From Armatimonadaceae bacterium (GTDB taxonomy: Bacteria; Armatimonadota; Armatimonadia; Armatimonadales; Armatimonadaceae), in contig JAUJOK010000022.1 of assembly GCA_030447685.1 (NCBI GenBank), positions 1 through 40,865 on the forward strand: 40,865 nt of DNA, written 5' to 3'. The position numbers and the translations under genes were made by a program. Below, one piece after another: positions 25,003 to 33,958 of this stretch (positions within the stretch are counted from its first letter, which is position 1; every line of letters begins with the position of its first letter). The notes below the pieces were generated by a model that saw only the letters and a list, made by a program, of their open reading frames with translations, made no database searches and was not told the origin of the DNA.

Positions 25003-26086
25003 GAGGCGTCCCCACCGCATAACTCGCGATAAATCTTCTCGACCTTCTTCACGTAGTTCCTCGTTTCCCGGTAGGGAGGCACGCCGCCGTATCTTTTGAC
25101 CGCGCCCATTCCGGCGTTGTAGGAAGCCAGCGCAAGTATGATATGGCGCATCTTCAGGTCCTGCTTACTCACGCCGCCGGAATACTTGTCCAGCCGCCCT
25201 TTGAGCAGATACACGGCCCCGGCGATATTCTGCACCGGATCGTATGGGTTGCTCAGCCCGAGCTTTCGGGCCTCTTCGGGCATAAAGCTGCCCCAGCCCC
25301 ATCGCGCCCTTGTGCGATGTTACCCGGGCCGAAACGAAGACTCGGCGAGGATAAGCGCGATCACCAGACGCGGGTCCACATCAAGCGTTCGGAAAACAGC
25401 AGTATCGGTGGTGATAGCATCCACATCGCGCTCCGACACGCCGATTGCTGCCCCGGATGTGTAGCGGTACGGCTCGTAAACCGCGCGGGCATCCGAAGAA
25501 AGCGAGCGGCTGAGCTGCGCCGTACGAGCGTCCAGCCAGGGGCGCGAAGTGCCCGGAGGCGACGCGGCAGAGGCGGCGGCGCGGCGCGGAAGCGGGCCGG
25601 AGGCTTTGGGGAAGGAGCGTGATTGTGGGCTGGTGCGCGCCGTCTGACGCGCGCTCTGTTCGCGCCTTTCCAGAACGGCAACATCGGAAGCGGAGGCGAC
25701 CGCTACGACAAGCAGATCGGGCAGGCCGATGGTCATTCCGGCCTGTGGCGCTCCCGCGACGACGACCAGCGCACGCAGATAGCTTCCCGGCTGGACCCAA
25801 TGCGGCAGGAGGCTCATGGAAAGCTTGTTGATCGTGCCATTGCGCTCGGTGGAAAGCATCAGCGACGCGCCTTCCGAAGTGCGGGCCATGCCGATCAACT
25901 GCCCCGTTATCTCCAGGGTCATTCCCCGGTAGGCATCCGGGTTTTGTGCCGCCTGTTCAGTGTCGGACCGGGCCGGGGCGGGTAGTTGCGCCGCGCCGCC
26001 AGGTACTGCTGGGAAGGCGGCCCGGCCGGGCATCGACCCGGTACGGCAAGCAGACCGCACAGCACGAGCAGAGCGGGCGATTTCAA
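24999..26086 (-). pseudogene. Lytic transglycosylase (SLT domain), frameshifted
   Basis: Cleaves the MurNAc-GlcNAc bond of peptidoglycan outside the cytoplasm. The N-terminus (TTG at 26086) has a signal sequence, KSPALLVLCGLLAVPGRC, with a possible lipobox-like Cys. A beta-rich domain follows (ITGQLIGMARTSEGASLML), then a Ser/Ala-rich linker. The C-terminal SLT domain has the catalytic Glu in ALILAESSFRPG and continues VTSHKGAMGLGQL, then PEEARKLGLSNPYDPVQNI and ALASYNAGMGAVKRYGG. Three one-base shifts interrupt it: within 25966-25985 (C/G runs), at 25323-25328 (GGG) and at 25284-25286 (TTT). The domain is otherwise full and conserved, so sequencing error is likely. Confidence 0.8.
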
Positions 26087-26194
26087 ACACAGGGGAAAGC
26101 GGAAAGCGAAAGCAGTGCTACATCGGCAGAATTTGTCCCTCCTGTGCCCACGGCGCGGGCGGCGGCGGGCATCTGCCTGGGTTAGTGATAAAAC

Positions 26195-26247
26195 GCCACG
26201 CGGCGGAGAGCAGCGCACCAGGAAGAGCGCATTCTCCGCCGCGTGGC
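26195..26247 (-). terminator. Intrinsic terminator of tRNA-Ser
   Basis: A perfect 15-bp inverted repeat, GCCACGCGGCGGAGA with TCTCCGCCGCGTGGC, encloses 23 nt with an inner GCGC/GCGC pair. On the minus strand it begins 7 nt after the tRNA-Ser 3' end and is followed by GTTTTAT, giving a hairpin with T-tract. Confidence 0.75.
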
Positions 26248-26253
26248 CGAATA

Positions 26254-26344
26254 CGGAGAGGCCGGGATTCGAACCCGGGGTAGGGATTTAAACTCCTACA
26301 ACCGCTTAGCAGGCGGCCGCTTTCGACCACTCAGCCACCTCTCC
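26254..26344 (-). tRNA. tRNA-Ser (anticodon GCT)
   Basis: The reverse complement starts GGAGAGGTGGCTGAGTGG and folds as a class II tRNA. The acceptor stem is GGAGAGG/CCTCTCC with G discriminator. The anticodon loop is CTGCTAA, so the anticodon is GCT (codons AGC/AGT). A long variable arm (TAGGAGTTTAAATCCCTA) and the T arm GGTTCGAATCC are present. CCA is not encoded. Length is 91 nt. Confidence 0.96.
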
Positions 26345-26540
26345 GCGTTGTCCCCAATTCTACCACAGGGGTCGGCAAAAAGCAATGCCGGCAATCGGGT
26401 ACCGGCAGCGGCTTGATACGAAAATTTTCGTATCGCTGGAATGGTGGGAACCAGAAGGCGGTTTGTTTGGTACAATACCGTGAAGGGCACGGCTCGATTC
26501 ACCGAAGCCGCCCGTCACAACACCTTACAGGAGGGTGCTT

Positions 26541-27151
26541 ATGAAAAACGTGTCGTCAGCTATCTTTCCGCAGTCGCGATTTGCGCGGCGGCGGGCGCGG
26601 CAGCGGCAATCGCTCAGTCCCCGGCGCAGAAAGCGGAGATGGACAAACCCGTCCTTGACTTCGCGCTTCCCAATGTTGCTGCCGGCCACCCGGCCACGGT
26701 GAAGCTGTCCGATTACAAGGGCAAGAAGCATGTCGTCGCCGTCTGGATGAGCTACAACTGCTCCGTTACCCGCGCGTATGAGGAGCGGCTGGGTAAGCTT
26801 CTTCAGGAGTACGGTGCACCCAAAAGCGATATCGCCTTTGTCGCCGTGCATGCCAATGCCAACGAAACCAACGACCGCATCAAGCGCTATGCGGCGGACA
26901 AGAACTTCACCGGGCCGGTTCTGGACGATAAGCTGAAGGCCCCCGGCATGACCGAGTACTTCCAGGCGCGCGCCACGCCTACCGTCATCATCGACAAGCA
27001 GGGCGTTCTGCGCTTCCACGGGCGCATCGACAACGACCCCGGCGATATTCGCGGCGAGAAACCGGCCACCAAAAAGCTGGTTGCCGCCGCGCTGACATCG
27101 CTCAAGTCGGGTAAGGAGATTGCGGTCAAGCGGCTCTCCAACCCTGGGTGA
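26541..27151 (+). CDS. Exported redoxin/thioredoxin-fold protein, probable one-base frameshift at start
   Basis: Periplasmic thiol-redox protein of the redoxin (AhpC/TSA-like) class. The fold is visible from DKPVLDFALPNVAAGHPATVKLSDYKGKKHVVAVW; the active site is MSYNCSVTRAYEERL, with a single Cys instead of CxxC, as in the redoxin subgroup having xCPVSxAY. The cis-Pro loop is ARATPTVIIDKQGVLRFHGRIDN. A good ribosome site (AGGAGGG) precedes ATG at 26541, but that ATG is one base out of frame; one extra A in the A run at 26544-26548 would give a normal signal peptide, KKRVVSYLSAVAICAAAGAAA. Upstream of the beta-propeller/di-haem gene on the same strand, so a shared redox role is plausible. Confidence 0.75.
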
Positions 27152-27274
27152 GGGATTCCCCCGTCCGGCTGGTTCAGCCGAATAACACCCTCTAACAATC
27201 CGCGACGGGCAGGCGGCAGGTGCCGCCCGCCCGCTGCTTTCATTCTCTATTCACTGCAAGGCAGGTGCTGCATC

Positions 27275-29064
27275 GTGCGTCGTTTCTGGCTGTTTCCGCT
27301 TCCCGTCCTGCTTCACGGCCTTTTCCGCTCCACTGAGACGGCGGACTCCGTGCCTCCCTCCGTGCCGGATCGTTCGCCGCAGGATGTGGTTCTGCTGGAT
27401 GGCGCGGGCAGGCGCGATAACAGTCAACTCCACGGCGGACACGGTCTCACTGGTGGATATGGACAACGCAAGGTGCTGGCGGAAACGACGGTGGGGAAGC
27501 GCCCTTCGCCCTGGCCGTCACACGCGACGGTCAGCGGGCGCTGGTGACGAACCATCTGTCCGACACGGTCACGGTTCTTGAAATCACCCCGAACGGCCTG
27601 CGCGCCGTTCGCACTGTCCCCGTCGGTGACGAACCGCGCGGCATTGCTATCGCGCCCGATGGCTCGCGGGCGTATGTGGCGCTGGGCGGGGAAGACACGG
27701 TCGTCGTCCTCGACCTGAGGACGTTCGGCACCACCAAGCGTATTCCGGTGGGCAGGGAACCCTGGCACCTGGCCCTGACGCCGGACGGCAGGCGCGTGGC
27801 AGTCGCGAACGTGCGCGGGGCCAGTGTCAGCGTGATCGATACCGGTACCGGCGAAACGTTACATACGGTTCGGACGAACGGGGTCAACCTGCGCCATGTC
27901 GCCGTCTCCCCCGATGCGCGCTGGGCCTACCTGCCGTTTCTTTCCGAGCGCGGCTTCCCCATCACGAAGGAAAACATCGACCGGGGCTGGATCGTCGGCA
28001 GCCGTATCGCCCGCGTGCCGCTGACCGAGGCGGGGCCGCGCGAGGCGATCTCGCTGGACCCGCGCGGCAAGGCGTTCGGCGACATCGACGGCCTCGCGCT
28101 CAGCCCGGACGGCAGGACGATTGTCGTCACGGCGGGCGGGACGCAGGAGATGATTGTGCTGCGCCAGCCGCTGCGCTTCCTGGCCTACGGCGGCCCCGGC
28201 GACCATATCGACGCCGATCTGCTCGATGACCCGGCCAGATTCCGGCGCATCCCTCTGGGCGGGCGGCCCCTGGCGGTTCGCTTCACCGCCGACGGCAGGC
28301 GCGTGGTCGTCGCCAACTACCTATCGAACGCGCTTCAGGTGGTGGACATCGAAAGCGGCGCGGTCGTCAAGACTATCCCTCTGGGCGGGCCGCAGACGCC
28401 GTCGCTGGCGCGGCGGGGCGAGGCGCTTTTCCATGATGCCCGGCGCTCCTTCGGCCAGTGGTACTCCTGTGCGACCTGCCATGTGGAGGGACACACCAAC
28501 GGCGGCAACTTCGACACGTTCAACGACAAAAAGTACAATGTCCTGAAAAAGACGCTGAGCCTGCGGGGAATCGCCCAGACCGCCCCTTATACCTGGCACG
28601 GCTGGCAGAAAGATTTGCGTCCCTCCATCCATGAGTCAATGATCACCTCGATGCAGGGGCCGGAGCCGAGCGAGGCCGACGTGGACGCGCTGACGGCCTA
28701 TTTTAAAACGCTGGACTGGCTGCCCAGCCCACACCGAAACGCGGACGGCACGCTGAGCGTCGCGGCCCAGCGCGGCGAAAAAGTCTTTGAAGCCAAAGCC
28801 TGTGTTACCTGCCACGCCGGGCCGACCTTTTCCAGCCCCGGCATCTTCACCGTCGGCCTGGAATCGCCCGACGATACGCTCAAAGGCTTCAATCCGCCGT
28901 CGCTGCGCAACGTCTACAGCCGCGCGCCCTATCTGCACGACGGACGGGCTGAAACCCTGGAAGAGGTGCTGACGGAATACCACCGCCCCTCACAGCTTAC
29001 CGGCAAGCCCGATTTGACGCCAACGGAACTTAAAGACCTGGTGGCCTATCTGAAGTCGCTGTAA
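27275..29064 (+). pseudogene. YVTN beta-propeller/di-haem cytochrome c peroxidase-like (MauG-like) protein, frameshifted near N-terminus
   Basis: Exported redox protein. A GTG start at 27275 gives a signal-like RRFWLFPLPVLLHGLF. The reading frame then shifts three times in about 100 nt (near 27410, 27470 and 27503, the last two in AA and CCC), after which 27544-29064 is open. The N-terminal half is a YVTN-type propeller (LVTNHLSDTVTVLEI, ALTPDGRRVAVANV, VVVANYLSNALQVVDIESG). The C-terminal half has two c-type haem sites, CATCH and CVTCH, with PPSLRNVYSRAPYLHDGRAETLEEVL, the family block of di-haem peroxidases/MauG. Probably periplasmic electron transfer or peroxide reduction. Element B starts 4 nt after its stop. 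Confidence 0.82.
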
Positions 29065-29068
29065 CTGT

Positions 29069-29222
29069 CGCTGACGATTATCCGAGGGACAGAACGTCCC
29101 TCGCTCGTGGGCCTGCGGCCAGGCGTCCTGCCGGACGCAACAGACAAATCCGTCCGCGAGGACGGTTGGCGCGGCAGCGCCCCAGAGCGAGGGACGTTCT
29201 GTCCCTCGGATAATCGTCAGCG
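29069..29222. repeat. Branched palindromic element B, 154 bp with 38-bp perfect terminal inverted repeats
   Basis: The arms 29069-29106 and 29185-29222 are perfect reverse complements (outer ends CGCTGACGATTATCC...). Each arm contains its own hairpin, GAGGGAC-AGAAC-GTCCCTC. Between them lie four hairpins: GCCTG/CAGGC (29111-29124), GCGTCC/GGACGC (29123-29138, sharing two bases with the first), CCGTCC-GCGA-GGACGG with a GNRA loop (29150-29165), and GGCGC/GCGCC (29168-29181). The element fills the gap between the convergent cytochrome and GH95 genes, 4 nt after one stop and 22 nt from the other. Architecture and placement match element A although the sequence differs. Confidence 0.82.
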
Positions 29223-29244
29223 CGCGCTGTCGTGACCCGGCGCT

Positions 29245-31748
29245 TTACCCCACATCTTCCAATACGTCGAGGACGATATTGTAGCTTTTCCCCGCCTGTG
29301 CCGCGAAGCGAACGACGGACGGCTCTTTGGTCGGCTCCACCGTGACCGGCTTACCCGCCGTGTGTATCTGCGTGACCACGTTTCCCTGCGGCGCGCGCAG
29401 CGTGCAGGTGCCGCTTCGGGAGGCATCGATCAGCGCGCTGGTCGGTCTGCCGCCTGTCCACAGCAGCGAAATCACATAGCCGCCACGGGCGCGCAGACCG
29501 CTGACCGACCCCTGGGGCCAGGCTGTCGGCAGCGCGGGCAGCAGATTTATTTCTCCGGCATGGCTTTGCAGCAGCATCTCGGCGATACCGGCAGCGCCCC
29601 CGAAGTTGCCGTCTATCTGGAACGGCGGGTGCAGGTCAAACAGGTTCTTGGCCGTGCTTTTTTGCAGAAGCAGCATCAGGTGTTTATGCGCCTGCTCGGC
29701 GTCCTCGAAGCGTGCGTAGAAATTGACGATCCAGGCCCGGCTCCATCCGGTGTGCCCCCCACCGTGACTGAGCCGGTATTCCAGCGATTTGCGCGCCGCC
29801 TGCGCCAGTTCCGGCGTGCCGCGCAGCGTTATCTGATCGCCGGGGTGCAGACCGAACAGGTGCGAGATATGCCGGTGGCCCGGTTCCGGCTCCTCATAGT
29901 CCTCTATCCACTCCTGTAACCGACCGGTTTTTCCGCTGATCTGCAGGGGCTGAAGCCGCGCGAGCGCATCGGTCAGTTCCCTGCGGAACTCCTCGTCCAC
30001 CCCCAATGTCTCCGCCGCCGCAATCGTGTTGGTGAACAGGTCGTGGATGATCTGCAGGTCCATCGTCGCACCGTAGGTAAACCAGGACTCCGAGCCGTCC
30101 TTGGCGCGGAAGCGGTTTTCCGGCGAGTGGGAAGGGTTTGTCACCAGCTTTCCGTTCGGCCCCTCGACCAGGTAATCCAGCACGAACCGCGCCCCCTCCT
30201 TCAGGATCGGGTAGCCTTTGTCCCCAAGATAGGATTTATCGCCGATAAAGGCGTAGTGCTCGTAGACGTGCTGGCAAAGCCACGCCGCGCCCATCGGCCA
30301 GATACCGAAGATGCCATCGGCGGGCGTGGTAAAACCGAAAATATCGCTGATATGGTGGACGACGAAGCCGTCCGCGCCGTAATGGACACGCGCCGTCCTC
30401 TTCCCCGGCTCCACCAGCGACGCAATATAGTCGATCAGCGGCAGATGGCACTCGGACAGATTCGCGACCTCGGCAAGCCAGTAGTTCATCTGGAGATTGA
30501 TGTTCGTATGGTAGTCCGAGTTCCAGGGGGCGTTGAAGTATTCGTTCCACAGCCCCTGCAAGTTCGCGGGCAGGTCGCCGGGACGCGACGACCCCATCAG
30601 CAGATAGCGCCCGTACTGGAAATACAGCGCGGTCAGGCCGGGGTCATCCACGCCCGCCTGCACCGCTGCCAGCCGCTCGTCCGTCGGCAGGTGGGCATTC
30701 GGCCCTGCACCCAGGTCAAGACCAACGCGGCGGAAAAGCCGCTGATGATCGGTAATGTGCCGCTCGCGAATCGCGGGGAACGAACGCCTCGTCACAACAG
30801 CCATCCGGTTGCGCGACTCGGTTGCGGGGTTCGCGCCGCGATAGCTGGTCGCCGCCGTTAAAAGCAGGGTCAGGCCGTTCGCCCCGCTAATGAACATCTC
30901 TCCATTTACCGTCCGCGCCTTACCGCCTTCGGGCAGCGCCGTCAGATGCGCCTCGAAGCTCAGGCCCAGGTTTCCGCCGCGCCCTCCGGCCTGTCCTCGA
31001 TTTGACCGCGCAGAATCAGCCGCTTCGTCCCTTCCTCGAACGTGCGGACGGTCTGATTCGCTTTGTACCGATCATCGCGGGGCCGCAGGGCGATCTGATT
31101 CGGCGCATCCTTCTGCCCGCTCGTCACCTGGCCGCGCGTGAGCGATACGCGCGCATTCACACGCCCTGGCTTGTCGCAGGCGATACGGACCACCAGCGCC
31201 TGATCGGGCGCGGAGGCGAAGACTTCGCGGGTGAAGGTCACATCGCCGATGCGGTAGGTCGTGCGGGCGATGCCCGTATCCAGATCGAGTTCGCGCCGGT
31301 AGTCCGCCGCTTCGCCTGTATCGCCGAAGTCCAGAAACAGGTCGCCCAGCGTCTGGTACGACTTGATGCGCTTCGGATTGCCCATCAGGTGCCTGTCGGC
31401 TAACTCTTCGGCCTTTTTGTTCTCGCCCGCGAACAGCAGGCGGCGCACCTCCGGCAGGTTTCGCAGCGTCTCCGGGTTGTTGCGCTCCATCGGGTGGCCG
31501 TCCCACAGTGACTCCTCGTTAAGCTGGATGCGCTCTTTCGCCACCCCACCGAAGACCATCGCCCCCAGCCGCCCGTTGCCGACCGGCAGCGCCTCCATCC
31601 ACTCGATGGCAGGCTGCTTGTACCAGAGCATCGCATTTCTGGCAGGGCTTATCTGTGTGGTATCACTCATGGCAGCAGTTCTTTCGGCGTGGGCGCGGCG
31701 CGCGGCGGTGGCTGTGAGCAGGGAAAGCAGGAAAGTGCGTCGGTTCAT
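29245..31748 (-). pseudogene. GH95 alpha-L-fucosidase-like glycoside hydrolase, one frameshift
   Basis: Releases terminal alpha-L-fucose (or alpha-L-galactose) from glycans by inversion. The first part (31748 to 30985) has a Tat-like signal, NRRTFLLSLLTATAARRAHA, and the GH95 N-terminal domain (ALPVGNGRLGAMVFGGVAKERIQLNEESLWDG). The second (30897 to 29245) has the catalytic domain: [31 protein letters not shown] (base-activating Asn residues in the family), NPSHSPEN (expected acid Glu), [13 protein letters not shown] and [14 protein letters not shown] (conserved Asp). One missing G in GGG at 30982-30984 would join them through [18 protein letters not shown]. Together they give a full-length enzyme. 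It is downstream of ManD and the Imm21-like gene on the same strand. Confidence 0.88.
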
Positions 31749-31911
31749 GAAAGTAGATTACGTTTCACAAAGCAAGTTCCGTTTCGGCGTGAGCAGGCAA
31801 TGTCCCTTTTCAGCGGGCGTCTTTCGTCCGAAGCCGCTCGTCTGGGAGGTTGAGACGGTACATAATCCGGTTGTAATTGTAGGGCAGGATTTCGGGCTGA
31901 AGGCCGACTCC

Positions 31912-32494
31912 TCATTTCTTCCAAGACAGGCGATGAAGGACGAACGAGGTTTGATCGTCGGGGCGGTAGTGCGCCGTTGCCAGAGCATACTCGCCCGCCG
32001 GAAGAAGGACCGTCGCATGGTCGTTCGTTAGGCCATCGTCCACATCACTTCCCCGAAAGGCGGAGTCAAAAAGAAACAGCGGCCCCTCACCCACGGTGAA
32101 AACGAGTGGTTCCGGCTGCCAGATGTCTTCGGGAATGTGCGAGAGCGCCTGTAACACGTCCGTTCCCGGCTCACCATACTCCCAGCGGATCAGGATGCCG
32201 CCGTCCCCCTTATCGCCCGGCCACCAAGCGGTATCCATCCTTCCCTCCCCTAAAACCAGGCCCTGCCCTTCGCCGACCACGATAAGCCCCAGGTAATCGT
32301 CGATATCGCAGGCGCGGTCGTAGTCGGTGGCGGGCGCGTTTTGGGTCTCCGCTCCAGCGGAAATCAGCTTCGACGACGCGCCCACCGGACGGCGTGTCAA
32401 TACCTTCCCAGGCAGCATGGCACTCTACTGGAAGCGGTATCAGCGGCCCACCTTCACTGGTGGCCCAGGATAATGGTTCTTCCAATGACGACAT
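31912..32494 (-). pseudogene. Imm21-like immunity-type protein, one frameshift
   Basis: The N-terminal part SLEEPLSWATSEGGPLIPLP and the continuation TDYDRACDIDDYLGLIVVG, GLVLGEGRMDTAWWP, LIRWEYGEPGTDVLQAL and PLFLFDSA are the pattern of the Imm21 family, proposed immunity proteins of polymorphic toxin systems. The two halves are in different frames, and removing one A from the AAAA run (32339-32342) joins them as GDPNAPATDYDRAC. The start ATG at 32494 has GAGGGAAT upstream and lies 21 nt after the manD stop. No toxin gene is adjacent. Many Imm21 relatives occur outside toxin loci, so the role here is open. Confidence 0.62.
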
Positions 32495-32515
32495 ATTCCC
32501 TCAGTACTATCAGAA

Positions 32516-33706
32516 CTAATAAACGTGCATGGAGCCGTCGCGGCGGCGGACCAGGGGCATGAAGGCCGTCTGATAGGGGTATCGGGCGGCGGCCTCCTCG
32601 TTGATGTCCATGCCCAGGCCGGGCCGTTCGTTGGGCAGGGCGTAGCCGTCCTGCACCTGGCACGCGCCGGGCAGCACTTCGTGGGCGGCGTCGGAATAGC
32701 TCGTCCACTCCTGTACGCCGAAGTTCGGGATGACGGTCTGCAAACTGACGCTGGCCGACTGGGCGATGGGGCCGATGTCCGCCGCGCCGTGAAACGCCGA
32801 GCGGACATTAAACGGCTCGGCCAGCGTCAGGATTTTGCGCGCCTCGGTGATGCCGCCGACATGGAGCGGCTTGATGCGGATAAAATCGATCCACTTGTTC
32901 ATAAACAGCGGCAGGCAGTCCCAGCGGCTGGTAATGATCTCGCCGATGGCAAGCGGTGTCGTGGACGCCTGACGCAGGATGGGCCAGCTTTCGCGGTGCT
33001 CCGGCATGAGCGGGTCTTCCAGGAAAAAGAGCCGGTAGGGTTCGAGGGATTTCGCCAACTGAGCCGCCTCGATGGGCTGTAACTGCTCGTGGGCGTCGTG
33101 CAGCAGTTCCACCTCCCTGCCCAGCGTGGAGCGCAAATGCTCGAACAGCTTCGGTGTCCCCATCAGGTAGTTCACCGGCTCGAATATCTTGGTGGACGGC
33201 GTTCCGGGCGAGACGGGCGGCAGGCTGTCCACGACACCCGCGCCGCCGTAGTCACCGATCTGCGCGCGAACGACCCTGTAGCCCTGCTCCAGCCACTTTC
33301 GGACGCTGTCCTCGCACTCGATGGGGTCGCGCCCATGCCCGTGGCGGTACACCAGAACGCCCTCGCGCGCCTTGCCGCCCAGAAGCTGGTAGACCGGCAG
33401 GTTCGCCTGCTTGCCCTTGATGTCCCAGAGCGCCATGTCCACGGCGGCGATGGCCGCCATGAAGATCGGCCCGCCGCGCCAGTAGCCCTGGCGGTACAGC
33501 AGGTGCCAGATATCCTCAATACGCTGCGGGTCGCGCCCGATAAGAAGCTGACCGATGTGCCGCAGCGCCTCGGCGACGATGGTTTCGCTGCCGTTCAGCG
33601 TCCCCTCGCCCACCCCGTACAGTCCCGGCTCATCGGTCATTATCTTGACCAATGTATAGTTGCGCCCCGGGCAGGTAACGAAAACTCGAACCTCGGTTAT
33701 TTTCAT
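32516..33706 (-). CDS. manD: D-mannonate dehydratase family enolase-superfamily protein (ManD/RspA)
   Basis: Mg2+-dependent dehydratase that would convert D-mannonate to 2-keto-3-deoxy-D-gluconate in hexuronate breakdown; some relatives act weakly on D-gluconate. The 396 residues show the enolase-superfamily layout. The capping domain is ITEVRVFVTCPGRNYTLVKIMTDEPGLYGVGE. The barrel carries VYRHGHGRD, Mg ligands in LLHDAHEQL, FFLEDPL and LAIGEIITSRWD, then IRIKPLHVGGITEARKI and the end region ALPNERPGLGMDINEEAAARYPYQ. The ATG at 33706 has GGGGGA at good spacing; a GTG 15 nt upstream is less likely. First gene of a minus-strand run with the Imm21-like gene and GH95. Confidence 0.88.
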   Translation of the reverse strand: MKITEVRVFVTCPGRNYTLVKIMTDEPGLYGVGEGTLNGSETIVAEALRHIGQLLIGRDPQRIEDIWHLLYRQGYWRGGPIFMAAIAAVDMALWDIKGKQANLPVYQLLGGKAREGVLVYRHGHGRDPIECEDSVRKWLEQGYRVVRAQIGDYGGAGVVDSLPPVSPGTPSTKIFEPVNYLMGTPKLFEHLRSTLGREVELLHDAHEQLQPIEAAQLAKSLEPYRLFFLEDPLMPEHRESWPILRQASTTPLAIGEIITSRWDCLPLFMNKWIDFIRIKPLHVGGITEARKILTLAEPFNVRSAFHGAADIGPIAQSASVSLQTVIPNFGVQEWTSYSDAAHEVLPGACQVQDGYALPNERPGLGMDINEEAAARYPYQTAFMPLVRRRDGSMHVY

Positions 33707-33761
33707 GCGACATTCCCCCACCGCAGTTTCGCCAAAACCCCCTGTGATTCCCCCTCAAAAT

Positions 33762-33774
33762 AGTGCCTGGCACT
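33762..33774. repeat. Short REP-like palindrome
   Basis: AGTGCC-T-GGCACT, a perfect 13-nt dyad in an A-rich context between the divergent manD and DUF4965 genes. It resembles short extragenic palindromes but is present only once in this window. Confidence 0.35.
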
Positions 33775-33878
33775 TCCTAATCTTAGCCGTGACGTCGCTA
33801 TCTGCTGTGGGAACCGAGCATGGCCGTCATCAGCGCCTCCCGATGACACTGTTTAACGGACGAGAGCGCGAATCGGTG

Positions 33879-33884
33879 TAAAAT
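33879..33884 (+). promoter_or_regulatory. -10-like box upstream of the DUF4965 gene
   Basis: TAAAAT within GTGTAAAATAGACGCA, nearly identical to the sequence around the corA -10 box (GTGTATAATAGACGCA). No clear -35 box. Transcription would begin near 33891, leaving a leader of about 68 nt. Confidence 0.35.
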
Positions 33885-33958
33885 AGACGCAGGGACGAGG
33901 CAGGAAGTCGCTGAATGCCACCGCGCCGGTTTGAGTAACCAATACAGACAGGAAAACG

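Noticed and set aside
31749..33706. Polymorphic toxin partner for the Imm21-like gene
   Set aside because: The only neighbours are manD and GH95; no toxin domain or secretion gene is visible.
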